A DNA stretch of 5,938 bases from Syntrophaceae bacterium UBA5764 (GCA_002418825.1 DIEW01000073.1:30103-36040), one strand, 5' to 3'. Counted from the first letter of the stretch, positions 1 through 5,914 are shown. The notes: generated by a model not told the origin, from the sequence alone. Program-made: numbers and translations.

Positions 1-24
1 GTTCAATCCCAGCACCGCCTACCA
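1..24 (+). tRNA. 3' end of a tRNA gene (isotype not determinable)
   Basis: The first 24 bases fit the 3' end of a tRNA. Position 1 is G53, positions 2-8 form a canonical T-loop (TTCAATC, with T54, T55, C56, A58 in place), and positions 9-13 (CCAGC) are the 3' half of the T-stem. Positions 14-20 (ACCGCCT) are the 3' acceptor strand, A21 is the discriminator base and 22-24 is an encoded CCA. The missing 5' end should therefore start AGGCGGT and its T-stem should read GCTGG. The anticodon lies outside the window, so I do not name the amino acid. A terminator follows directly. Confidence 0.88.
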
Positions 25-34
25 TCTGTATTTG

Positions 35-70
35 AAAAGATTGACAAATATTTGCCAATCTTTTTTTATT
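35..70 (+). terminator. Rho-independent terminator of the upstream tRNA
   Basis: AAAAGATTG (35-43) pairs perfectly with CAATCTTTT (56-64). After an A/C mismatch the loop contains the self-complementary CAAATATTTG (45-54). The right arm runs into seven consecutive T (61-67). It begins 10 bases after the tRNA CCA, as expected for the end of a tRNA transcript. The stem is AT-rich, so strength is uncertain. Confidence 0.7.
41..69 (+). promoter_or_regulatory. Possible sigma70 promoter for the GT-C-like gene, overlapping the terminator
   Basis: A perfect TTGACA (41-46) is followed after 17 bases by TTTTAT (64-69), a 4/6 match to the -10 consensus. Initiation near 76 would give a leader of about 80 bases before the ATG at 157. 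The -35 lies inside the left arm and loop of the terminator hairpin, so the match may be a by-product of that hairpin. No better promoter was found between the tRNA and the gene. Confidence 0.3.
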
Positions 71-156
71 TTGTTAATTATCTTATCAATCTATCGCTCG
101 TTGCCGTCAATTTTTGCCAGAAACAGGGAGAACTAGTCTTATAAAGAAAGCAGATA

Positions 157-1656
157 ATGAATGACACGATCATGAAGGAAAAAACATTCAAATACATCAA
201 TGCCTGCATCATTGCCGTTGGATTTTGTTTCTTGTTTATCGGCCTGTTTTCCCACTCTTTGGTTGATTTCGACCTGTGGGGTTATTTGGCCTTCGGCAGA
301 GTTTTCTGGGAAAACGGTTATTTCCCGTATCAAGATGTATTTGCATATACGCCGACAAAGCCCGTGTGGGTGTACCACGAATGGCTCACCGGCGTAATTT
401 TATATCCTTTACTTAAATATCTGGGGCCGGCAGGAATCCAGTTGCTCCGTTATACTCTTATCGTGCTGACTATTTACATCATGTACCGTACGGTTTTGCA
501 AAGGGGGGCAACTCCGGTCTTCGCTTTCCTATGTATCAGCCTAAGCCTTATGTTGATGCGCTGGGGGTATGTGCCGGTAATGAGGGCACAGATATTCACC
601 TATTTATTTTTTACTTTATCTATTTACCTTATAGAAATCGCCAGAAAAGACGGAAGGTGGTTTTTTCTGTTAGGGATTATACCCGTCCAGCTTTTGTGGT
701 GTAATTTGCACGGAGGTTTTGTCGCCGGCCTTGGCTTAATTGCTCTTTATGCTTTGGGCGAAGGATTGTCGGGAAAGAAATTTATGCCTTTTGTTTTTAT
801 ATTTATCGCTGCTGTCCTTGTGACACTGGTCAATCCGTACGGGATTGACTATTGGCGGTATATAATTAAAGCGGTCACCATGCCGCGTCCGGAAATATGG
901 GAATGGCTTTCCGTATTTGACGCATGGAAAATTGAATTCATGCGTGAGCCCATTATTATCTTCGGTGCGCTCAGTGTTGCTTGCTTATCATCTTTTCTTT
1001 TTCGGGGAAAAAGACATTTGACAGAAACGGTAATCATCGCGGCGGCAGTATTTATGGGCGTTAAGCATGTCCGGCATGTCGTCTTTTTGGGTGTCGTGTT
1101 TGCGGTATTTATGCCCGGTGCGTTATCGGGGATGAGAGAATTTTTAAAAAGCCGGCTTGTTTTACAGCGTATAGCATGGCTGACGCCGATATTGCTTATC
1201 GTCTTTTATTTATCGGCTAATTCTCTTGTGAAGAAAACGGCTTTTCTGGACGTGTTGCCCACATTTTCGCTTTCGGCGCCGTCCAATGTTTTCCCCACAG
1301 GGGCGTTGAAGTGGCTGGATGAAAATTCCTTTGAAGGCAACATAGCGCCTTCATTTCCGTGGGGGGAATATCTGATCTGGTCATGCTATCCCCGATGCAA
1401 GGTTGCTATGGATGGCAGATACGAGACAGTATATCCCGAACATGTTCAAAAGGAATATTTCGATTTTTTGCGCGGCGGAAAAGATTGGAGGATATTTTTA
1501 AGAAAATATCCGCACGATGCTTTTTTGCTGCCGGCAAAAACAAAGATTCATTCCCTGATGATTGAAGAACAAGCGTGGAAAACGGTGTACTCGGACGACC
1601 TTTGTGTTTTATTTGTTAAGAAAGATTATAAAAAGGTGAAACCTCAAAACAAATGA
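157..1656 (+). CDS. Multi-spanning membrane protein, putative GT-C-type glycosyltransferase
   Basis: The 499-residue protein is very hydrophobic, with about 10 likely membrane segments (the first at about 12-31) before a soluble C-terminal domain from about residue 370. Just after the first segment comes VDFDLWGYLAFGR (36-48), and then P-x-x-D (57-60) and HEWL (74-77). An acidic pair in the first extracytoplasmic loop is typical of GT-C enzymes, which transfer sugars from polyprenyl-phosphate donors on the outer side of the inner membrane; D37 and D39 are the candidate catalytic acids. The C-terminal part has WGEYLIW (402-408) and DGR (419-421), features I associate with a widespread uncharacterised family. 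Donor, acceptor and product are unknown. ATG157 has only a weak purine-rich stretch upstream (GAAAG, about 7 bases away); ATG172 is an alternative start with no better site. It converges on the GT2 gene with a 22-base gap and no terminator visible. Confidence 0.72.
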   Translation: MNDTIMKEKTFKYINACIIAVGFCFLFIGLFSHSLVDFDLWGYLAFGRVFWENGYFPYQDVFAYTPTKPVWVYHEWLTGVILYPLLKYLGPAGIQLLRYTLIVLTIYIMYRTVLQRGATPVFAFLCISLSLMLMRWGYVPVMRAQIFTYLFFTLSIYLIEIARKDGRWFFLLGIIPVQLLWCNLHGGFVAGLGLIALYALGEGLSGKKFMPFVFIFIAAVLVTLVNPYGIDYWRYIIKAVTMPRPEIWEWLSVFDAWKIEFMREPIIIFGALSVACLSSFLFRGKRHLTETVIIAAAVFMGVKHVRHVVFLGVVFAVFMPGALSGMREFLKSRLVLQRIAWLTPILLIVFYLSANSLVKKTAFLDVLPTFSLSAPSNVFPTGALKWLDENSFEGNIAPSFPWGEYLIWSCYPRCKVAMDGRYETVYPEHVQKEYFDFLRGGKDWRIFLRKYPHDAFLLPAKTKIHSLMIEEQAWKTVYSDDLCVLFVKKDYKKVKPQNK

Positions 1657-1678
1657 CGGGGAATTCTGGGAAGAAGGC

Positions 1679-2404
1679 TCATCCGAAAAGATTGTACCTG
1701 ATAATACAGTATATTGCCCGAAATCCGTCCTTCCAGTTTGTTTTTTTCCCTTCGGCGTATGTTCTGCCATAGTAGGACACGGGGACTTCATAAATGCGCA
1801 ATTTTTTTTTGGCGATTTTTGCTGTTATTTCCGGTTCAAAACCGAAGCGGTTTTCCTTTATGCTTATTTCTCTGATGGCCTCTCTGGTAAATACTTTGTA
1901 GCAGCACTCCATATCTGTCAGGTTCAAATCAGTAAAGATATTGGACAGCAAAGTGAGGCATTTATTGCCGAGGTAATGCCAGAAATATAATACGCGATGC
2001 GCGCCGAGGCCCATGAAACGCGAGCCGTAGACGACGTCAGCCCTGCCGTCGAAGATAGGTTGCAGAAGAATGCGGTATTCGCGCGGGTCATATTCCAGAT
2101 CAGCATCCTGGATGATAATTATGTCACCCTGGGAATTATCGAATCCCGTTTGTATGGCTCTGCCTTTTCCGTAATTTTTCCCGTGTAAAAATATTTTCAC
2201 ATCGGGATGTCTGAAATTGTTTAATATTTCACCTGTTCCGTCTGTGGAACCGTCATCTATGACCAAAACTTCTTTTTTATAAGGGGTGGCCAAAACGGCA
2301 TTTATGATTTCTTGGATTGTGTTTTTTTCGTTGAATACGGGTATAATGATGCTAATTTTTATGTTTGCCGGGTCAGTTGTTTTTGGCTTACATGAAGATG
2401 TCAA
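1679..2404 (-). CDS. Family 2 glycosyltransferase, DPM1-like polyprenyl-phosphate sugar synthase
   Basis: 241 residues forming a single GT-A domain. The N-terminal strand is ISIIIPVFNE (17-26), the nucleotide-binding VIDDGSTDGT is at 48-57, NYGKGRAIQTG at 77-87, and the metal/donor motif QDADLEYDP at 99-107 (D100 and D102). YGSRF (126-130) follows. This set is typical of dolichol/undecaprenyl-phosphate mannose or glucose synthases, which move a sugar from a nucleotide donor to a lipid phosphate at the cytoplasmic membrane face. No C-terminal membrane helices are present, so it is the short DPM1-like form; the sugar cannot be read from sequence. The start is TTG (2404-2402): no in-frame ATG precedes the catalytic core, and AAGGA (2415-2411) sits 6 bases upstream. 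TTG overlaps the TGA stop of the preceding gene (TTGA), implying translational coupling. It is last in the kdsD operon. Confidence 0.88.
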   Translation of the reverse strand: MTSSCKPKTTDPANIKISIIIPVFNEKNTIQEIINAVLATPYKKEVLVIDDGSTDGTGEILNNFRHPDVKIFLHGKNYGKGRAIQTGFDNSQGDIIIIQDADLEYDPREYRILLQPIFDGRADVVYGSRFMGLGAHRVLYFWHYLGNKCLTLLSNIFTDLNLTDMECCYKVFTREAIREISIKENRFGFEPEITAKIAKKKLRIYEVPVSYYGRTYAEGKKTNWKDGFRAIYCIIRYNLFG

Positions 2405-2925
2405 TTTAATTCCTTCATTGTGGCAAGGTATTTTTTACAAAGTTCGCGATAGTAATCAATACCCGCTTTCGCCGTTAATTTTTGGTTACTGGTGACATCG
2501 TGGGTGATGACCGCCGGGTTGCCAGATACGTTCTTGCCGGCGGGAATGCGCATGCCGTTTTTTATCAATGATCCCGCGGAAACAAAAACGTCTTCTTCGC
2601 AAACGACATTGAAAAGCAATATCGATCCCATGCCGATAACACAGCGTGATTTTATTTGTGCGTCATGAATCAAGACGCTGTGAGCGATAGTAACATCATT
2701 GCCTATGGTTACTGCAGAGCCGGGAAAAACATGGATGACGGCGTTGTCTTGGATACTGCAACGGTCTCCGATTACGACCGGTCCAAAATCGGCCCGGATA
2801 GAAGCTCCGGGCGCAATTAAGCATTCATGCCCGATTTTCACGTCGCCGATTAAAACGGCGTTGGGATGAACAAAGGAATCTGATGGAACAAACGGTATTT
2901 TTCCGTCAAATTCGTAAAGAGCCAT
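2401..2925 (-). CDS. Gamma-carbonic-anhydrase-like left-handed beta-helix protein (YrdA/PaaY family)
   Basis: 174 residues from ATG2925. The middle consists of hexapeptide repeats of the left-handed beta-helix type (runs such as VLIGDVKIGHECLIAPG and VVIGDRCSIQDNAVI), ending in a short C-terminal helix. Three histidines match the family's metal ligands: H65, then H82 and H87 in IAHSVLIH, with the usual 5-residue spacing. R44 and Q59 match other conserved active-site positions. Members form trimers with metal between subunits. Some hydrate CO2; many (YrdA, CaiE, PaaY) have no settled role or act on CoA-linked substrates. The acidic loop carrying the proton-shuttle Glu of archaeal Cam is absent, so strong carbonic anhydrase activity should not be assumed; sugar acetyltransferases share the fold, but the three-His pattern favours gamma-CA. 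AGGTGG (2940-2935) is 9 bases from ATG2925 but only 3 from an in-frame TTG at 2931, so the ATG is chosen. It starts 18 bases after the kdsD stop. Confidence 0.88.
   Translation of the reverse strand: MALYEFDGKIPFVPSDSFVHPNAVLIGDVKIGHECLIAPGASIRADFGPVVIGDRCSIQDNAVIHVFPGSAVTIGNDVTIAHSVLIHDAQIKSRCVIGMGSILLFNVVCEEDVFVSAGSLIKNGMRIPAGKNVSGNPAVITHDVTSNQKLTAKAGIDYYRELCKKYLATMKELN
2411..2415 (-). promoter_or_regulatory. Shine-Dalgarno supporting the TTG start of the GT2 gene
   Basis: On the - strand AAGGA lies 6 bases upstream of TTG at 2404-2402, inside the last codons of the gamma-CA-like gene. It makes the rare TTG start credible, with ribosomes re-initiating after the overlapping TGA. Confidence 0.65.
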
Positions 2926-2934
2926 GGACAAATT

Positions 2935-2940
2935 CCACCT
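2935..2940 (-). promoter_or_regulatory. Shine-Dalgarno that decides the gamma-CA start
   Basis: AGGTGG on the - strand, in the 18-base gap after the kdsD stop. The 9-base spacing to ATG2925 is acceptable, while the upstream in-frame TTG at 2931-2929 would be 3 bases away and too close. Confidence 0.7.
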
Positions 2941-2943
2941 TGT

Positions 2944-3939
2944 TTAAGATGTCAGAGAAATATTAACAGAACCACCGCGACCCAGGATATCATGCATGTG
3001 AATGTATCCCCGGAGAGTCTTCTTCCCGTTGACCACGGCAAAGGCGGTAATTTCTTTTTTCTGCATCTGTTCTACGGCCTGCGCAAGTGTCGCGTTTTCG
3101 TCTATCGTCTTGGGATTACGCGTCATCATTTCATCGATTGTTTTGCCTTCGAAGGAAACACCGTTTCCAATCATGCGGCGCACGTCCCCATCCGTTAAAA
3201 TGCCCAGAAGTTTGTTTTTCTTGTCGGTAATCAGGACAAACCCCACGTTTTTGCGGTCAATCTCCTGAATGGCTTTTTGTACGGATGTGCCGCTGAATAT
3301 CCGGGGAATTTTCTTTCCGACGATCATTGCTTCCCTCACCGGCTCCTTTAGTCTTGCGCCCAGGTTGCCGCCCGGATGAAATTTATAGAAATCTTTTTCT
3401 TTGAATCGTTTTTTATCAATCAAAGCGATAGCCAGGGCATCACCCATGGCCAGCGCGGCGGTGGAGCTGGAAGTGGGAGTCAGGCCGAAAGGACAGGCCT
3501 CTTTTTCCACAGAAACGTCGATGACAATATCGCTGGCCTGCGCCAGCGTTGATGCACGTTTTCCGGTAAAAGTGATAATGGGGGTTCCGATATGGCGGGC
3601 AGAAGAAATAATCGGGACAAGCTCACGGGTTTCCCCGCTGTTGGAAATCGCCAGCAGAACATCTTCTTTTGTGACAATGCCCAGATCGCCATGAATGCCT
3701 TCGACGGGATGCAAAAAAAGCGCCTGAGTGCCGGTGCTGGTGAGCGTGGCCACTATTTTTTTGCCTATCAAACCGGATTTGCCGATTCCGGTAATAATAA
3801 CTCTGCCTTTTGATTTATAGATTAAGTTCACCGCCCGGGAAAAATTGCGGTCAAGCTTATTAATCAGGCTCAGAATGCTCTGAGCTTCTATTCTTAAGAC
3901 TTCAATTGCTCTTTTTATTGCATTTTGAGTTTCTTTCAT
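2944..3939 (-). CDS. kdsD: Arabinose-5-phosphate isomerase KdsD/KpsF
   Basis: 331 residues, the usual length for the family. It interconverts ribulose 5-phosphate and arabinose 5-phosphate, the first step towards Kdo for the lipopolysaccharide inner core, in the cytoplasm. An N-terminal SIS domain (about 35-195) carries GIGKSG (51-56), HPVEGIHGDLG (77-87), ISNSGE (98-103), KEACPFGL (146-153) and HPGGNLG (188-194). Residues equivalent to the E. coli KdsD catalytic set K59/E111/E152/H193 are all present as K54, E106, E147 and H188. Two CBS domains follow (about 204-262, with ILTDGDVRR, and 267-325), possible ligand-sensing modules. ATG3939 is preceded by GAAGG with good spacing. It is first in a - strand operon with the gamma-CA-like and GT2 genes and is transcribed divergently from the lpxH-like gene, so two envelope-lipid functions share one control region. 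Confidence 0.95.
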   Translation of the reverse strand: MKETQNAIKRAIEVLRIEAQSILSLINKLDRNFSRAVNLIYKSKGRVIITGIGKSGLIGKKIVATLTSTGTQALFLHPVEGIHGDLGIVTKEDVLLAISNSGETRELVPIISSARHIGTPIITFTGKRASTLAQASDIVIDVSVEKEACPFGLTPTSSSTAALAMGDALAIALIDKKRFKEKDFYKFHPGGNLGARLKEPVREAMIVGKKIPRIFSGTSVQKAIQEIDRKNVGFVLITDKKNKLLGILTDGDVRRMIGNGVSFEGKTIDEMMTRNPKTIDENATLAQAVEQMQKKEITAFAVVNGKKTLRGYIHMHDILGRGGSVNISLTS

Positions 3940-3957
3940 TTCAAACCTTCAGTTGTC

Positions 3958-3970
3958 ATTACCGGGTAAT
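3958..3970. repeat. Perfect 13-base palindrome in the kdsD leader
   Basis: ATTACC (3958-3963) and GGTAAT (3965-3970) are perfect inverted arms around one base. It ends 18 bases upstream of the kdsD ATG, just before the Shine-Dalgarno. It could be a repressor site; with a one-base centre it is a poor RNA hairpin. No regulator can be named. Confidence 0.4.
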
Positions 3971-3991
3971 TATGTCCTTTACATTAAGCGG

Positions 3992-4060
3992 CACTGCATG
4001 TAAAACTAGCAAAAAACAACGCACAAGACAAGAATCAAATAGCGCTGTTTTCATGCGGTG
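3992..4060. repeat. Imperfect inverted repeat spanning the divergent intergenic region
   Basis: CACTGCATGTAAAAC (3992-4006) is matched in reverse complement by GTTTTCATGCGGTG (4047-4060), with one mismatch and one single-base gap; the arms are 40 bases apart. The left arm overlaps a weak candidate kdsD promoter on the - strand (TTGTCT 4031-4026, 17-base spacer, TGC-TAGTTT 4011-4003). It may be a paired operator or chance. Confidence 0.3.
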
Positions 4061-4067
4061 TTTAGTG

Positions 4068-4082
4068 GGATAAAATTTATCC
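4068..4082. repeat. Perfect 15-base palindrome upstream of the lpxH-like promoter
   Basis: GGATAAA (4068-4074) and TTTATCC (4076-4082) are perfect inverted arms around a single A. It sits 11 bases upstream of the candidate -35 at 4094, where an activator or repressor dimer could bind. No known consensus is recognised. Confidence 0.4.
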
Positions 4083-4093
4083 GTCCAGGCATA

Positions 4094-4123
4094 TTGACCT
4101 TGGGAGCGGTTATCTGCTAATAC
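4094..4123 (+). promoter_or_regulatory. Candidate promoter for the lpxH-like/speB operon
   Basis: TTGACC (4094-4099, 5/6 to the -35 consensus) is followed after 18 bases by TAATAC (4118-4123), preceded by an extended -10 TGC (4115-4117). GCTAAT (4116-4121, 16-base spacer) is an alternative -10. Initiation near 4130 gives a leader of about 25 bases before the GTG at 4155. Confidence 0.4.
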
Positions 4124-4154
4124 TCAAAAAAAATTTTATATAGAGAAATGCATC

Positions 4155-4952
4155 GTGAAAGCTGTTTTTATATCCGACGCTCACTTGAAAAGTTCTTCAG
4201 ACGAAAAATACGGGCGTCTTATGGATTTTTTCGACGACCTGCAAAGAGGCAAAATTTCGTCTCTCATCCAGGCGGACAGGAGGGATTGCGAGCCGGTTTA
4301 TATCGAAGATTTATTCATTGTCGGTGATTTATTTGATTTTTGGTTTTGTCGCAAAGATAGCATTTATCCCGATTTCAAATTGATCATCGATAAGCTGGTC
4401 GAGCTTAAGCAAGCGGGAATCAGAATTCATTTGTTTGAAGGCAACCATGATTTTTTTATGAAAGAATATTTCCATGCCGTTTTGGGAATGAAAGTATTTG
4501 AGGAATGGGCTGAATTGAGAATTGATGGCAAAAATTTTCTGATTGCTCACGGGGACACGGCGGATAAAACCAATATGGTTTATATGATGTTTAGGAAAAT
4601 ATTGCGCAGCCGCGCGTTTTATCATTTTCAACGTTTTATCCCCTCGCCGATTTTATGGGGTATTGCCGGCTTGAGTTCCGCCGCCAGCAAAGAATTAAAC
4701 AAAGGAAACGGCGGGGCGTTGTTTGAAAAAATGTCTTCTTATGCTGGAGAGAGGCTCGAAAAAGACTATGATGTCGTTATTTTGGGACATTCTCATCATG
4801 CTGTTGTGCGTAATTTTGTGATTAATGGGAAAGAAAAAAAATTTATCGCCTTGGGTGATTGGGTAAAACATTATTCGTTTCTTTACTATGACGATGGAAA
4901 ATTTTTCCTGAGTCGCTACCGCTCTCGGCGGGAAGGAGGCGTAAGTATATGA
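4155..4952 (+). CDS. lpxH: LpxH-like metallophosphoesterase (probable UDP-2,3-diacylglucosamine hydrolase)
   Basis: 265 residues, about 25 longer than E. coli LpxH. All calcineurin-like metal motifs are present in order: SDAHL (D8, H10), GDLFDFW (57-63), GNHDF (96-100), AHGD (131-134) and GHSH (211-214). GDLFDxW and the SKE-x-N stretch (178-182) point to LpxH, which cleaves the pyrophosphate of UDP-2,3-diacylglucosamine to UMP and lipid X, the fourth step of lipid A synthesis at the inner membrane surface. It has GNHD where E. coli LpxH has GNRD, so a related phosphoesterase (LpxH2-like) remains possible. The extra length includes a stretch between motifs 1 and 2 (about 30-52). The start is GTG at 4155, which gives the typical MKAVFISDAHL beginning; the ATG at 4148 is out of frame. 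The ribosome site is weak (AGAGA, 8 bases upstream). Its TGA overlaps the ATG of speB. Confidence 0.82.
   Translation: MKAVFISDAHLKSSSDEKYGRLMDFFDDLQRGKISSLIQADRRDCEPVYIEDLFIVGDLFDFWFCRKDSIYPDFKLIIDKLVELKQAGIRIHLFEGNHDFFMKEYFHAVLGMKVFEEWAELRIDGKNFLIAHGDTADKTNMVYMMFRKILRSRAFYHFQRFIPSPILWGIAGLSSAASKELNKGNGGALFEKMSSYAGERLEKDYDVVILGHSHHAVVRNFVINGKEKKFIALGDWVKHYSFLYYDDGKFFLSRYRSRREGGVSI
4933..4939 (+). promoter_or_regulatory. Strong Shine-Dalgarno for speB inside the lpxH-like gene
   Basis: AAGGAGG lies 9 bases upstream of the speB ATG at 4949, inside the last codons of the preceding gene. It is the best ribosome site in the window, and stronger than that of the gene ahead of it. Confidence 0.75.
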
Positions 4953-5794
4953 ATTTCGGTGGAATATATCCATCATGTTTGTTGCGCGACGCGAAATTCG
5001 CGGTTATTCCCGTTCCCTATGATTTGACTTCCACTTATCAGCCGGGAAGCAGACGGGGACCAATGGCAATTATTGAGGCGTCGGGTAACATGGAATTATA
5101 TGATGAAGAATTGAAAAAAGAAACATATTTGTGCGGTATTAATACAGCCGAGCCTTTAAATGTTGATGCCCGTGGACCGAGAAATATGGTTAGTTTGGTG
5201 CGTAAAAAAATTGCCCGGATTGTCGCGCTGAATAAAATCCCGGTAATGTTGGGAGGCGAACACAGTGTAAGTTTGGGCGCCGTGCAGGCTCTGGCGGAAA
5301 AATACCCGCGGCTAACCGTGGTGCAGCTTGATGCGCATGCTGATCTTCGGGACAATTATCAAAATTCTCCTTACAGTCATGCCTGTGTAGCCAGAAGGAT
5401 TGCCGAGATATGTCCGGTGATTCAGGCGGGCATCAGAAGCATGAGTAAGGAGGAAGCGGAGTATTTATCGAAAAGTAAAGTGAAAAGTTTCAGTGCCGAT
5501 TTGATTTTAGACAACAAAGATTGGCTCGAGAAAATATGTAAAAATCTGCGCGGCGATGTTTATGTGAGCATTGATTTGGATGTTTTTGACCCGTCCATTA
5601 TGCCGTCCACCGGCACGCCGGAACCCGGCGGTCTTTACTGGAATCAAGTCTTACGCTTGCTGAAAAAGATTGCACAAATATGCGATATTCGCGGTTTTGA
5701 CGTGGTGGAACTTGCGCCGCTTCCCGGTATTGTTGCGCCGGATTTTCTGGCGGCGAAGCTTGTTTACCGTTTCATGGGCTACATAACCGAATAA
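4949..5794 (+). CDS. speB: Agmatinase / ureohydrolase
   Basis: 281 residues, the normal length for bacterial agmatinases. The ureohydrolase signatures are complete: PGSRRGP (32-38), GGEHS (102-106), DAHADLRD (128-135), YSHA (142-145), SIDLDVFDP (207-215) and TGTPEPGG (221-228). The two-manganese ligands are H105, D128, H130, D132, D209 and D211. The DLRD-x-Y...YSHA form is that of agmatinases rather than arginases, predicting hydrolysis of agmatine to putrescine and urea in the cytoplasm. Other guanidino substrates cannot be excluded, and no arginine decarboxylase gene is in view. The ATG overlaps the TGA of the lpxH-like gene (ATGA), with a strong AAGGAGG upstream, so the two are co-transcribed and probably translationally coupled. 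No convincing terminator follows; 66 AT-rich bases lead to the tRNA-fMet promoter, so read-through into the tRNA is possible. Confidence 0.9.
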   Translation: MNFGGIYPSCLLRDAKFAVIPVPYDLTSTYQPGSRRGPMAIIEASGNMELYDEELKKETYLCGINTAEPLNVDARGPRNMVSLVRKKIARIVALNKIPVMLGGEHSVSLGAVQALAEKYPRLTVVQLDAHADLRDNYQNSPYSHACVARRIAEICPVIQAGIRSMSKEEAEYLSKSKVKSFSADLILDNKDWLEKICKNLRGDVYVSIDLDVFDPSIMPSTGTPEPGGLYWNQVLRLLKKIAQICDIRGFDVVELAPLPGIVAPDFLAAKLVYRFMGYITE

Positions 5795-5860
5795 AAATAA
5801 TCAAAATGTTTTTGAAATTTGTGAAATATTGATGATTGAATGCTTTGGTGAAATAACTCC

Positions 5861-5889
5861 TTGACAAATATTGGAGTTAATGGTGTAAA
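5861..5889 (+). promoter_or_regulatory. Sigma70 promoter of tRNA-fMet
   Basis: A perfect TTGACA (5861-5866), a 17-base spacer and TGTAAA (5884-5889, 4/6), preceded by an extended -10 TGG (5881-5883). Initiation near 5896 leaves about 19 bases before the mature tRNA 5' end at 5915. Confidence 0.65.
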
Positions 5890-5914
5890 TTTGCGTCTTC
5901 GAAAGAGGTAAGAT

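Noticed and set aside
114..142. TTGCCA (114-119), 17 bases, TCTTAT (137-142) as a promoter for the GT-C-like gene.
   Set aside because: Initiation would fall only about 8 bases before the ATG, leaving no room for a ribosome site, and the -10 match is weak.
1657..1678. Possible bidirectional terminator between the convergent GT-C-like and GT2 genes.
   Set aside because: The 22 bases hold only a GAATTC palindrome, with no stem of useful length and no T-run on either strand.
2929..2931. In-frame TTG two codons upstream as the start of the gamma-CA-like gene.
   Set aside because: The AGGTGG ribosome site is only 3 bases from this TTG, whereas the ATG at 2925 has 9-base spacing and a better start codon.
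3002..3813. Several open frames of 60-100 codons on the + strand opposite kdsD.
   Set aside because: They lie antisense to a complete, motif-rich gene, overlap one another, have no ribosome sites of note and encode low-quality, Ser/Arg-rich sequence typical of shadow frames.
4329..4976. Minus-strand open frames of about 93-100 codons opposite the lpxH-like gene.
   Set aside because: They are antisense to a gene whose five metal motifs are all intact, and they show no domain or plausible start signal.
5801..5815. TCAAAA-TGT-TTTTGA hairpin after speB as a terminator.
   Set aside because: The six-pair stem is almost all A-T and is not followed by a T-run; the base order downstream is ordinary AT-rich spacer.
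41..5872. The 12-mer TTGACAAATATT occurs at 41-52 and again at 5861-5872, next to the two tRNA genes, resembling direct repeats flanking an island.
   Set aside because: About one 12-base match is expected by chance in 6 kb, more in AT-rich DNA. One copy is part of a terminator stem and loop and the other is a -35 element. There is no integrase and the enclosed genes are housekeeping.
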